Source: an uncultured Lachnospiraceae bacterium
GTDB taxonomy: Bacteria > Bacillota > Clostridia > Lachnospirales > Lachnospiraceae
Length of the DNA: 64,000 nucleotides
Direction: 5' to 3'
Assembly (NCBI GenBank): GCA_910583615.1
Contig: CAJTXP010000020.1
Coordinates: forward strand, 1 to 64,000
The notes under the pieces were generated by a model, which saw only the letters and a list, made by a program, of their open reading frames with translations, was not told where the DNA came from and did no database searches. Positions 37,975 to 46,768 of this stretch are shown here, piece by piece. The position numbers were made by a program, and so were the translations under genes. Numbering within the stretch: position 1 is the stretch's first letter; every line of letters starts with the position of its first letter.

Positions 37975-38712
37975 CTACAGAACTTTTCCAAGAAAGCTCT
38001 TCAATCTCTCATTACGGGGATTTGTGAAAAATTCCTCCGGACTGTTCTGCTCCATCAGAATCCCCTCATCCAGAAACACGACCCGGTCCGCCACCTCTTT
38101 GGCAAAACCCATCTCATGCGTCACGACCACCATGGTCATCCGTTCTCTGGCAAGGTCTCTCATAACCTGGAGTACCTCTCCCACCATCTCCGGATCCAGT
38201 GCGGAGGTCGGCTCGTCAAAAAGCATGACTTCCGGCTGCATGCACAGTGCACGTACAATGGCGATACGCTGCTTCTGACCGCCGGACAGCTGGCTCGGAT
38301 ACGCATGGCTGCGGTCCGCAAGTCCCACACGCTTCAAAAGTTCCATGGCCTGTTCCTTTGCCTTTTCTTTGGGCTTCTTCAGAAGCTTCTCCGGCCCGAT
38401 CGTCATATTTTTCAGAATATCCATATGCGGGAACAGGTTAAAATGCTGAAACACCATTCCCATCTTCTGACGATGAACATCAATATTCACCGATTTATCC
38501 GTAATATCCACATCATCAAAATAGATGTGGCCCCCGGTTGGAATCTCCAGAAGATTCAGGCATCTGAGAAACGTACTCTTTCCCGAACCGGACGGCCCGA
38601 TAATAACGACTACTTCCCCTCTGTGAATCTCCAGATCGATCCCTTTTAATACCTCTTTGCCCGAAAAGCTTTTCCGGACATTCTCCGCACGGATCAGTAT
38701 ATTATCGCTCAC
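37975..38712 (-). CDS. Amino-acid ABC transporter ATP-binding protein (GlnQ family)
   Basis: 245 residues. Walker A GPSGSGKST, signature LSGGQKQR, Walker B VMLFDEPTSALDPEM and the switch His in VVTHEMG. Begins at a GTG (38712) with AAAGGAGG 10 bases upstream, overlapping the permease stop by 11 bp. Energises uptake through the permease at 38702. Confidence 0.95.
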   Translation of the reverse strand: MSDNILIRAENVRKSFSGKEVLKGIDLEIHRGEVVVIIGPSGSGKSTFLRCLNLLEIPTGGHIYFDDVDITDKSVNIDVHRQKMGMVFQHFNLFPHMDILKNMTIGPEKLLKKPKEKAKEQAMELLKRVGLADRSHAYPSQLSGGQKQRIAIVRALCMQPEVMLFDEPTSALDPEMVGEVLQVMRDLARERMTMVVVTHEMGFAKEVADRVVFLDEGILMEQNSPEEFFTNPRNERLKSFLGKVL

Positions 38713-39394
38713 TCTGATTCAGCCTCCTTTCCAGCATGGATACCAGTTTGGTAAATCCAAGGACCAGAACCAGATAGACCAGCGCAACTCCGATCAGCGG
38801 CATAAACGCGTCATATGTACGGCTTCTGATGATATCGCCGCCCTTTGTCAGATCCTGCAGGGCAATGTATCCGGATATGGAAGTTTCTTTCAGGAGCACG
38901 ATGAACTCGTTGCCAAGAGCCGGGAGCACGTTTTTAAAAGCCTGGGGCAGAATGATGTACCACATGGTCTGCGCATAGCTAAAACCGATACTCCTGCCCG
39001 CTTCCATCTGGCCAATGTCTATGGACATGATGCCCGCCCGGCAGATCTCCGCCACATAAGCGCCGGAGTTAATGCCAAATGCAAGTACCGCTACCAGTAC
39101 TTTGCTGACTCCTTTTACGGAACCAAAGATCACAAAATACATGATCAGCAGCTGAACGACTGCAGGCGTCCCCCGGATCACCGTCAGATATACCTGGCAC
39201 AGCGCATTCATGATCTTCATCTTTCCGGTCCGGTCATGCGTCGAACGGATGATCGCCACGATAAATCCGATCATGATTCCCAGCAGCGTCGCAAACAGCG
39301 TCACTTCCAGCGTGACCTTCAAACCGTCCAGCATATACATCCACCGGTCATCTTTTATAAAGTTAAGATAAAAACGCTCCTGAAAGTTTCCCAT
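38702..39394 (-). CDS. Amino-acid ABC transporter permease
   Basis: 230 residues from ATG 39394, with AAAGGA upstream. Polar amino-acid permease (HisM/GlnP family) with transmembrane segments and the EAA loop EAGRSIGFSYAQTMWYIILPQA near residue 145. It forms the membrane channel, presumably as a homodimer because only one permease gene is present. Confidence 0.93.
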   Translation of the reverse strand: MGNFQERFYLNFIKDDRWMYMLDGLKVTLEVTLFATLLGIMIGFIVAIIRSTHDRTGKMKIMNALCQVYLTVIRGTPAVVQLLIMYFVIFGSVKGVSKVLVAVLAFGINSGAYVAEICRAGIMSIDIGQMEAGRSIGFSYAQTMWYIILPQAFKNVLPALGNEFIVLLKETSISGYIALQDLTKGGDIIRSRTYDAFMPLIGVALVYLVLVLGFTKLVSMLERRLNQSER

Positions 39395-39404
39395 ATATGA
39401 TCCT

Positions 39405-40262
39405 TTACTCTGCTGTAATATACTTGTCAATAATCGACTGAATCGTTCCGTCTGCCGTCAGCTCCTCCAGGGCGGTATTCACTTTTTCCAGCAGTCCTTC
39501 ATTATCTTTCGCGATTGCAATCGCATACTCTTCCGTGACAAATTCCTCATCCAGAATCTTCAGGCCCTCTGCTTTGGATACGAACTGTTTTGCCGGCTCA
39601 TTATCAATGATCACAGCATCAATGATACCGTTCGACAATGCCTGTACCGCATCCATTCCTTTATTATAACGCTCAATGGTAGCATCCGTCACATCTTCAG
39701 CAAAGATATCGCCTGTGGTGCCAAGCTGAACACCTATGATCTTTCCTTCCAGATCATCGTTGCCTGCGATTTCGCTGCCTTCCTGTACAATGATCACCTG
39801 TGTGGCAGTCGTGTACGGATTGCTGAAGTTTACATTTACCAGACGATCCTCTGTAACCGTCATACCCGCTACGCCGATATCTGCTTTTCCGGAATTGATC
39901 GCCGGAATGATAGAGTCAAACTCCATATCCTCGATCTGCAGCTCCATGCCAAGCTTCTCAGCTACCGCCGCTGCCATCTCCGCATCGATTCCGACAATCT
40001 GGTCGCCTTCATAATACTCATACGGTTCAAAATATGCATTCGTTGCCATAACCAGAGTACCGCCTTCAGAAACCTCTGCTTCTCCTTCGCCCTCTGTTTC
40101 TTCTGCCGGTGCGCCGGTTTCCGCCGGAGCCTCCGCATCCTCTTCCACATCTGATCCTGCAGCAGGCGCCTCATTCGGTTCCGCTTCCTTACTTCCGCAG
40201 CCTGCCACCATCGCGGCAGTCATCACCGCGCACAACATCATACTGATCATTTTCTTTTTCAT
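39405..40262 (-). CDS. Amino-acid ABC transporter substrate-binding lipoprotein
   Basis: 285 residues. Signal peptide with lipobox MVAGCGS (Cys22), an acidic Ala/Glu/Pro linker to about residue 68, then a family-3 solute-binding domain (GTLVMATNAYFEPYEYYEGD, MAAAVAEKLGMELQIEDM, GVAGMTVTEDRLVNVNFS). First gene of the transporter operon, with GAGGAGG upstream and a promoter at 40378-40405. Confidence 0.93.
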   Translation of the reverse strand: MKKKMISMMLCAVMTAAMVAGCGSKEAEPNEAPAAGSDVEEDAEAPAETGAPAEETEGEGEAEVSEGGTLVMATNAYFEPYEYYEGDQIVGIDAEMAAAVAEKLGMELQIEDMEFDSIIPAINSGKADIGVAGMTVTEDRLVNVNFSNPYTTATQVIIVQEGSEIAGNDDLEGKIIGVQLGTTGDIFAEDVTDATIERYNKGMDAVQALSNGIIDAVIIDNEPAKQFVSKAEGLKILDEEFVTEEYAIAIAKDNEGLLEKVNTALEELTADGTIQSIIDKYITAE

Positions 40263-40377
40263 AGTGATCCTCCTCTTTCTTTACGCAAACATCACCGCCG
40301 CACCAGAAAACACCAACCGTCCTTCTGTATGGGACAGATCCGTCAGACTTCCGGCTCTTTTTAAGAACCTAACTGAC

Positions 40378-40405
40378 ATTATAAAGCAAACTTTTTGTAT
40401 TGCAA
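40378..40405 (-). promoter_or_regulatory. Promoter of the amino-acid transporter operon
   Basis: Minus strand TTGCAA (40405-40400), 16-bp spacer, TATAAT (40383-40378), about 115 bp before the ATG. The remaining gap to 40650 holds a stem-loop at 40628-40648 (GGGA...TCCC around GTTTTGCAAC) after the recombinase gene and nothing else I can identify. Confidence 0.65.
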
Positions 40406-40650
40406 GCTTTTTTTACATTTTTCCTGCATAATTATGCTGTAAACGTAATTTTATGCACATGTTCAGGCGCTGTGGAAAAATAAACGGTACAGCTCTTTAC
40501 CATTTTCGCTCCGTGCGGAAAGAAAACGGCCCTGTCTGCCCCAGGCGGACTTGAGAGGTCCGAATAAGACAGAACAGAGCCGATTCTATTGTCCGATCAT
40601 TCCACACGAGTACTGCGCACACAGGCAGGGACGTTTTGCAACGCTCCCGT

Positions 40651-41547
40651 TCACTCCTTCTCTTCCCGTCCTCTTGGATGAACTCTGCTGTATTCTGATC
40701 TCATATCCGGCTGGAATTCAGCATACACCTGCGTAGCAGTCAGATCAGCATGTCCAAGAATCTCCTGAATCGTATGAAGCTTTGCGCCATTGGAAGCCAT
40801 ATGCGCAGCACAGGAATGACGGAACATCCTGGGAGTAATATCCTTCTCAATTCCCGCCTTTAACGCATATCCTTTCAAAACTTTCCAGAACCCCTGTCTG
40901 CTCATGGGAGAGCCGGAACAGTTCAAAAACAGATAATCCGTACTCTCCTTTTTTATAAAGCATTCCCGGCTTCTGTCCATATACTGCAGCAATGCCCTGC
41001 CCGCCCTGAAGCCGAAGGGAACCATGCGTTCCCGCTCCCCGTCTCTGCAGATCACCCAGCTGAAACGGAGATTTACATCGCCTACATTGAGATGCACAAG
41101 CTCACTGACCCGCATACCTGTCGCATAAAGAAGCTCCAGCATGGCTTTATCCCGATATCCTTTCGGAGTGTCTGCAGACGGCTGTTCCAGCAGATGTTCC
41201 ATTTCCGAAACTGTAAGGATTCCCGGAATGTGCTTTTCCACCTTTGGTGCTTTCAGGCGAAACGCCGGGTCTTCTTCAATTCTCCGGCTGCGGACCAGAT
41301 ACTCAAAAAAAGCTTTCATGGATGCAATATATCTGGATATGGTAGAAGCCGCTCTTCCGTTCTTCTCCAGATCCAGAACATAGGAATTCAGCACTGTTGC
41401 CGTTATGGCATCAATGGAACTTACCCCCTGGCTTTCTACATAATGCATCATTTTTTCCAGATCACTGTGATAGGACGTGACCGTATTATGTGAAGCTTTT
41501 TTTACATCTTCCAGGTATGTTACAAAATACCGTATCTCCTCGTCCAT
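40651..41547 (-). CDS. XerD-like tyrosine recombinase with substituted active-site residues
   Basis: 298 residues. The N-terminal SAM-like core-binding domain (1-100) precedes the catalytic domain. Arg146 (GMRVSEL), Arg243 (in FRHS), His266 (LGHADL) and Tyr275 (TQVYAEF) are present. The HxxR histidine is replaced by Arg240 (TPRMFRHS), and the beta-hairpin region where XerD has the catalytic Lys reads ICRDGERER, with Arg168 in place of Lys. Lies after the SpoIIM-like gene, the neighbourhood of xerD/ripX in Bacillus. It is either the chromosome-dimer resolvase with unusual chemistry or a divergent paralogue. Confidence 0.85.
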   Translation of the reverse strand: MDEEIRYFVTYLEDVKKASHNTVTSYHSDLEKMMHYVESQGVSSIDAITATVLNSYVLDLEKNGRAASTISRYIASMKAFFEYLVRSRRIEEDPAFRLKAPKVEKHIPGILTVSEMEHLLEQPSADTPKGYRDKAMLELLYATGMRVSELVHLNVGDVNLRFSWVICRDGERERMVPFGFRAGRALLQYMDRSRECFIKKESTDYLFLNCSGSPMSRQGFWKVLKGYALKAGIEKDITPRMFRHSCAAHMASNGAKLHTIQEILGHADLTATQVYAEFQPDMRSEYSRVHPRGREEKE

Positions 41548-41624
41548 TCTTTTACCCTCAACACTATAAACATGCTTACAGTATAACCAAGAACGGCTCT
41601 GATTTCAATATTTTTCTTACATTT

Positions 41625-42179
41625 TCAAACACGCTGCAGAATCTGCTGCAACAGCAGCGGATTTAAATACACTTCCGTTACGATCCCTGACAGCAGAAAG
41701 AAAAATCCTGCTCCGGAAAAAAACCAGTATTTTTTCCGGCTGCTTCCTCCATTCCAGATCCAAAGCAGGATCCATCCGAAAGCAGGCAGGTAAAACAGAA
41801 TCTGAGGAATCACTCCTGCCACACAGATCAGAACGCCTTTCAGTCCCAGCCTGACCGTTGAAACGCTGATCATCGTTCCCCATGTCATTCCCAGAAAAAA
41901 CAGAGATGCTCCCAGCAGTACCGGAGCAGCAGAAACTGCTCCGCAGCAGACCAGCAGAGCATATTGCCCGCATCGATATCCAAATACATAACGAAACAGT
42001 TTCCTGCTGTCAATTTCCAGAGATGCATACTGATTCAAAAAATACTCACTGAAAATGCCTGCAAAGGAATCATCGCTCAAAGTATGTACAAACAGAATCC
42101 CTGCCAGAAGCCCCGCAAAAAATAAAATCAGACAGTTCCCCGGACTGATTCCTTTCTGATAGTTCCATGTGTCTTTCAT
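41625..42179 (-). CDS. SpoIIM-like stage II sporulation membrane protein
   Basis: 184 residues from ATG 42179, with GGAGGAGG upstream. Five or so hydrophobic segments with a Cys/Gly-rich pattern and YQKGISPGNCLILFFAGLLAG at the start. SpoIIM is part of the DMP peptidoglycan-remodelling complex driving engulfment. The identification rests on topology, size and the xerD neighbourhood. The Shine-Dalgarno sequence lies inside a perfect hairpin. Confidence 0.65.
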   Translation of the reverse strand: MKDTWNYQKGISPGNCLILFFAGLLAGILFVHTLSDDSFAGIFSEYFLNQYASLEIDSRKLFRYVFGYRCGQYALLVCCGAVSAAPVLLGASLFFLGMTWGTMISVSTVRLGLKGVLICVAGVIPQILFYLPAFGWILLWIWNGGSSRKKYWFFSGAGFFFLLSGIVTEVYLNPLLLQQILQRV

Positions 42180-42187
42180 GAAATGAA

Positions 42188-42218
42188 CCTCCTCCACTCA
42201 TTTTATGAGTGGAGGAGG
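42188..42218 (-). promoter_or_regulatory. Perfect hairpin covering the SpoIIM-like ribosome binding site
   Basis: Arms 42188-42201 and 42205-42218 are perfectly complementary (14 bp, 3-nt loop). On the minus strand the second arm ends GGAGGAGG, the ribosome site of the downstream gene, while the first arm contains CCTCCTCC, which mimics the 16S anti-Shine-Dalgarno. Confidence 0.75.
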
Positions 42219-42225
42219 CCATATA

Positions 42226-43020
42226 TTACATCTCTCTGCATTTCTGAAAAACAGCTTCCGATGCCTTCAGTATGGCGCTGCGCATTCCGTATTCCTCCAG
42301 CGCCGCTACTCCTTCAATTGTAGTTCCTGCCGGACTGCACACCCTGTCTTTCAGTTCCCCCGGGTGTTCTCCGGTCTCAAGAACCATGGAAGCAGCTCCT
42401 TTTACTGCCTGCGCCGCAAATATGTACGCCTGTTTTCTCGGCATTCCGCACCGGACCGCACTGTCAGCCAGCGCTTCAATAAACATATACGCAAAAGCCG
42501 GAGAACTCCCGCTCGCACACACAACTGCGTTCATCAGAGTTTCATCAACAAACTCTGCCTGTCCGCATGCCCTGAACAGTTTTTTCAGCATTTCCAGTTC
42601 CACGTCGGAAAATTCCTCTTTCCTGCAGCTTAAACCTGTCATACCTTCTCCGATCATTGCCGGCGTATTCGGCATTGCCCGAACAATCCTTTTATCTCTT
42701 CCAAGCTCCATCTTCAGTTCTTCAATGGTCTTTCCAGGGGCCAGAGAAATAATCACATGTTCCGGAGTCAGCATATAGCGAATTCCTTTTATCACGTCTT
42801 CATAAAACTGCGGTTTTACTGCCAGTATCAGATATTTGCATTTATTGGCACATTCCGCATTGGAATCTGTATACTCCACTCCTGTTTTCTCATAGATATT
42901 CCTCCTGGTCTCCAGCGTCTTTGCACAGAACACAATGTCCTCCTTCGGAAACACCTTTAACGCTCCTGAAAGAATCGCTGTTCCCATATTTCCCATTCCA
43001 ATAAAACCTATTCTTGCCAT
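42226..43020 (-). CDS. Pyrroline-5-carboxylate reductase
   Basis: 264 residues. Rossmann motif GFIGMGNMGTAI at the start. The C-terminal dimer region ASGSSPAFAYMFIEALADSAVRCGMPR is the P5CR signature. It makes proline from P5C with NAD(P)H. GAGGTAC precedes the ATG. Confidence 0.95.
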   Translation of the reverse strand: MARIGFIGMGNMGTAILSGALKVFPKEDIVFCAKTLETRRNIYEKTGVEYTDSNAECANKCKYLILAVKPQFYEDVIKGIRYMLTPEHVIISLAPGKTIEELKMELGRDKRIVRAMPNTPAMIGEGMTGLSCRKEEFSDVELEMLKKLFRACGQAEFVDETLMNAVVCASGSSPAFAYMFIEALADSAVRCGMPRKQAYIFAAQAVKGAASMVLETGEHPGELKDRVCSPAGTTIEGVAALEEYGMRSAILKASEAVFQKCREM

Positions 43021-43088
43021 TCCGATGTACCTCCTGATGAAAAAAGGGACGCCGCAACCACGACATCCCTTTATTTTCTTCTCAAACT

Positions 43089-44636
43089 TTATCTTGCATA
43101 ATCTGTCACCCTGCTCTCGCGGATCACATTCACTTTAATCTGACCAGGATACTCCAGATTGGACTCAATCTGTTTGGATATATCACGCGCCATTAATATC
43201 ATCGCCGCATCATCCACCTGATCAGGCACTACCATAACTCGAACCTCTCTGCCTGCCTGAATAGCAAAAGACTTCTCAACCCCTTTAAAGGAGTTCGCAA
43301 TATCTTCCAGTTGTTTTAGTCTGTTGGTATAAGTCTCCAGTGTCTCTCTTCTTGCGCCTGGTCTTGCTGCAGATATCGTATCCGCAGCCTGTACAATACA
43401 GGCAATTAAAGAAGTAGGCTCTACATCACCATGATGTGATTCAACTGCGTTGATCACTGTAGCTGATTCCTTATACTTCTTACATAAATCCACGCCAATC
43501 TGAATATGAGAACCCTCCATCTCATGGTCAATGGATTTACCAATGTCATGTAAAAGTCCGGCTCTTTTCGCCATCCGGACGTCAACGCCGATCTCCCCTG
43601 CCAGTAATCCGGAAAGGTGGGCAACCTCTATGGAATGCTTTAATGCATTTTGTCCATAACTGCTGCGGAACTTCATACGTCCAAGAAGCCGCACCAGCTC
43701 CGGGTGAATACCGTGAACACCAACTTCCAGAGTTGCTGCTTCACCTTCTTCGCGAATCATCGCATCCACTTCTTTTTGGGCTTTTTCAACCATCTCCTCA
43801 ATTCTTGCCGGGTGAATACGGCCGTCAACAATCAGTTTCTCCAAAGCAATTCGGGCAACTTCCCGCCTGATTGGATCAAAACCCGATAAGATGACAGCCT
43901 CTGGTGTATCATCAATAATCAGATCTACACCCGTCATAGTCTCCAGTGTGCGGATGTTTCTGCCCTCACGGCCAATGATACGCCCTTTCATCTCATCGTT
44001 CGGAAGCTGCACAACAGAAATGGTTGTCTCAGCCACATGGTCAGCTGCACACTTCTGAATAGCGGTAACGATATAGTCCTTCGCCTTTTTGTTTGCTTCC
44101 TCCTTTGCTCTGCTCTCCAGTTCTTTCACCAGTTTCGCAGTTTCATGTTTTACATCATCTTCAACTGTTTTCAAAAGATATTCTTTTGCCTGTTCGGAGG
44201 TTAGGCCAGAGATTCTCTCCAATTCCTGTAATCGCTTTGCAGACAGACTCTCCACTTCAGCACGCTTTTTTTCAAGCTGTGCTTCCCGTGCGGTAAATCC
44301 TGCTTCTCTGCGCTCAATCGCTTCCGTCTTCTTATCCAGAGATTCCTCTTTGGACAGAACCCGTCGCTCATAACGCTGAAGTTCCGCTCTGCGCTCTTTG
44401 GTTTCCTTTTCAAGCTCATTCCTGGTCTTCATGGACTCTTCCTTGACTTCCAGCATCGCCTCACGCTTCCTGGTCTCTGCTGTCTTCAGGGCTTCGTCTA
44501 TGATCTCGTTTGCTCTGTCTTCCGCATTGCCAAGCTTTTCCTCCACTACCTTTTTCCGGTAATTTACTGCGCAGGGCCAGACCACTGCAGCTGTAAGAGC
44601 AATCGCGACCAGCACCGCAATGATAGTCGTAACCAT
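43089..44636 (-). CDS. Ribonuclease Y
   Basis: 515 residues from ATG 44636 (an upstream in-frame GTG is inside the ribosome site). N-terminal transmembrane helix, long coiled coil (about 30-205), KH domain (GRIIGREGRNIRTLE at about 225) and HD domain (AGLLHDIGKSID). Membrane-bound endonuclease starting mRNA decay in Firmicutes. Confidence 0.97.
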   Translation of the reverse strand: MVTTIIAVLVAIALTAAVVWPCAVNYRKKVVEEKLGNAEDRANEIIDEALKTAETRKREAMLEVKEESMKTRNELEKETKERRAELQRYERRVLSKEESLDKKTEAIERREAGFTAREAQLEKKRAEVESLSAKRLQELERISGLTSEQAKEYLLKTVEDDVKHETAKLVKELESRAKEEANKKAKDYIVTAIQKCAADHVAETTISVVQLPNDEMKGRIIGREGRNIRTLETMTGVDLIIDDTPEAVILSGFDPIRREVARIALEKLIVDGRIHPARIEEMVEKAQKEVDAMIREEGEAATLEVGVHGIHPELVRLLGRMKFRSSYGQNALKHSIEVAHLSGLLAGEIGVDVRMAKRAGLLHDIGKSIDHEMEGSHIQIGVDLCKKYKESATVINAVESHHGDVEPTSLIACIVQAADTISAARPGARRETLETYTNRLKQLEDIANSFKGVEKSFAIQAGREVRVMVVPDQVDDAAMILMARDISKQIESNLEYPGQIKVNVIRESRVTDYAR

Positions 44637-44756
44637 ATACAGGAGCACCTCCTTATTAAGTTTTCATTGTACAAACACAACAATTAGATTCTAAACTGTT
44701 TTGACAACAATGTCAAGCCTTGCGTTCCTTCTTTTGTGCATTTGGACAGTCAAATC

Positions 44757-44973
44757 GTTACTTTTCACGGGGTGGACGGCGGTTTGCACCCCGGACCTCT
44801 GCGCTCTGCGCTCGTATGGAATGTATCGGACGCCGAAGCCGTTTTGTCCGTCCCATTCGGACAGGTCTGTCCGCCCGGGACGGACAGAATGACTCCGCTG
44901 TCCGCTCCAGTCCACACAGCGCTGCAGAGCGCAGAGGTCCGGGGCGCAGACCACCCATCCCGTGAAAAGTAAC
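44757..44973. repeat. Full-length type A palindromic repeat (217 bp)
   Basis: Begins GTTACTTTTCACGGGGTGG and ends CCCGTGAAAAGTAAC. The halves are imperfect reverse complements over most of their length. The interior holds smaller palindromes around CCATTCGGACAGG. Ends one base before the recX stop. Confidence 0.9.
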
Positions 44974-44974
44974 G

Positions 44975-45484
44975 TCAAATCTCTTTATACTCTTTTATAA
45001 CTGTCAGAATATCTCCTGTCCGGAATCCCTTTCGCTGCAGAGATGCGATCATCTTCTGCCTCTGTTTTTCATCACTCTGCGACGGGATATAATGTTTTTT
45101 CTCCAGATGCTTTCGGATCATCGCTTTCTCATCTGCAGGCTCCAGCTCCTCATAGACTCTCTGAATCAGTTCCGGAGACACTCCTTTGCGGAACTGAAGT
45201 TCCTGTTCAAGCTGCCTGCGGCTCTTTTGTTCTTTTCGGTACTCAATATAGTTGCGGACATACCGCTCATCATCCAGATATCCATAACTGTATACATAAG
45301 CAATCGCCTGTTCCACAATCTCCGGTTCAAATTCTGCCTTCAAAAGCTTTTCACGAAGCTGGGCTTCCGTCCGGTCCATACGCTCCAGCAGATGAAGAGC
45401 TTTAATTTTCGCTTTCTTCAGCTGTACCGGCTGCTCCCCGGGATTCTGTCTGCTCTGTCTGCGCCCCTGTGCCTGGTAGTCCAT
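44975..45484 (-). CDS. Regulatory protein RecX
   Basis: 169 residues. Three-helix repeats with family boxes ALHLLERMDRTEAQLREKLL and YVYSYGYLDDERYVRNYIE. RecX modulates RecA filaments. It starts 83 bp inside the end of recA; internal starts would cut the conserved first repeat. Confidence 0.93.
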   Translation of the reverse strand: MDYQAQGRRQSRQNPGEQPVQLKKAKIKALHLLERMDRTEAQLREKLLKAEFEPEIVEQAIAYVYSYGYLDDERYVRNYIEYRKEQKSRRQLEQELQFRKGVSPELIQRVYEELEPADEKAMIRKHLEKKHYIPSQSDEKQRQKMIASLQRKGFRTGDILTVIKEYKEI

Positions 45485-46484
45485 AATGCTCTCTAACCTT
45501 CATCTCTATCTCTCTGCATGTCTCAGGATTATCCCTGAGATACTGTTTGGCATTCTCCCGCCCCTGTCCGATCTTGGCGTCTTTGTAGGCATACCATGCG
45601 CCGCTCTTCATCACGACTCCGCTGTTTGCCGCCAGATCCAGAATATCACCGACGGTCGAGATACCCTGACCGAACATAATATCAAATTCCGCCTCACGGA
45701 ACGGCGGGGCAATCTTGTTTTTTACAACCTTCACACGGGTACGGTTGCCAATCACTTCGCCGCCCTGCTTCAATGCCTCGATACGGCGCACATCCAGCCG
45801 GACGGACGCATAGAACTTCAGCGCACGCCCTCCGGTTGTCGTCTCCGGATTTCCGAACATGACGCCGACCTTTTCACGCAGCTGATTGATAAAGATAACC
45901 ACACAGTTGGTTTTGCTGATGACAGCCGTCAGCTTCCTGAGCGCCTGAGACATCAGTCTTGCATGAAGCCCCACATGGGAATCACCCATATCTCCGTCGA
46001 TCTCCGCCTTCGGAACCAACGCTGCCACCGAGTCCACAATCACAATATCCACAGCTCCGGAACGTACCAGCGTCTCCGTAATCTCCAGTGCCTGCTCCCC
46101 ATTATCCGGCTGTGAAATATAGAGATTGTCAATGTCTACTCCGATATTCTTCGCATAGACCGGATCCAGCGCATGCTCTGCATCGATGAAGCCTGCGATT
46201 CCTCCGCGTTTCTGCACTTCCGCCACCATATGTAATGCAACCGTCGTCTTACCGCTGGACTCCGGTCCATAAATCTCTACAACGCGCCCTTTCGGAACGC
46301 CGCCTGCACCCAGGGCAATATCAAGGCTCAAAGAACCGGTAGGAATCGTTTCCACCTGCATATGGCCGGTATCTCCAAGCTTCATGACCGAACCCTTCCC
46401 ATACTGCTTCTCGATCTGGCCAAGCGCCGCATCCAGCGCCTTCAACTTGTCTTCATTTGCTGAACCTTTATCATCTCTTCCCAT
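45402..46484 (-). CDS. Recombinase A
   Basis: 360 residues. Walker A GPESSGKTT, LEI and DSVAALVPKAEIDGDMGDSHVG, and loop GALKFYASVRLDVRR. AAAGGAG upstream. Central to homologous recombination and the SOS response. A Cheo-type LexA box lies about 40 bp upstream. Confidence 0.99.
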   Translation of the reverse strand: MGRDDKGSANEDKLKALDAALGQIEKQYGKGSVMKLGDTGHMQVETIPTGSLSLDIALGAGGVPKGRVVEIYGPESSGKTTVALHMVAEVQKRGGIAGFIDAEHALDPVYAKNIGVDIDNLYISQPDNGEQALEITETLVRSGAVDIVIVDSVAALVPKAEIDGDMGDSHVGLHARLMSQALRKLTAVISKTNCVVIFINQLREKVGVMFGNPETTTGGRALKFYASVRLDVRRIEALKQGGEVIGNRTRVKVVKNKIAPPFREAEFDIMFGQGISTVGDILDLAANSGVVMKSGAWYAYKDAKIGQGRENAKQYLRDNPETCREIEMKVREHYGLPGTGAQTEQTESRGAAGTAEESEN

Positions 46485-46520
46485 ACTGCTTCTCCTTTAT
46501 ATCATGTAAGTTTCACAATA

Positions 46521-46534
46521 CGAACTCCTGTTCG
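46521..46534. promoter_or_regulatory. LexA (DinR/Cheo) box of recA
   Basis: CGAACTCCTGTTCG, a perfect CGAAC-N4-GTTCG operator centred 43 bases before the recA ATG. Established as the LexA site of Gram-positive SOS genes. Confidence 0.85.
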
Positions 46535-46615
46535 ATTTCCTGATACTATCCTACCTCATTTATCCATGAATGTCAAGCATGGATTTCAAATGCATCTTCG
46601 GTGTCCGATGCATTC

Positions 46616-46726
46616 GCTACTATTCATGGAGTGGGTGGTCTGCGCCATGGGCTTCGGTGTCCGATCCACTCCATACGAGCGCAGAGCACAGAGGCCCGGG
46701 GCGCAGAGCACCCCATGAAAAGCAAC
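46616..46726. repeat. Intergenic palindromic repeat, type A
   Basis: Left end GCTACTATTCATGGAGTGGG, right end CCCCATGAAAAGCAAC. The interior TCGGTGTCCGATCCACTCC and GAGCGCAGAGCACAGAGG match other type A copies. Confidence 0.8.
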
Positions 46727-46756
46727 AAAAAAGGGGCTGTTGCAAAACCCCTTTTT
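46727..46756 (-). terminator. asd terminator
   Basis: AAAAAGGGG and CCCCTTTTT around TGTTGCAAAA. It lies 13 bp after the asd stop codon. Confidence 0.8.
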
Positions 46757-46768
46757 CTCAAAAATTTT

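Noticed and set aside
44691..44978. Several short frames on both strands
   Set aside because: All lie in the 217-bp palindromic repeat and exist only because the repeat lacks stop codons.
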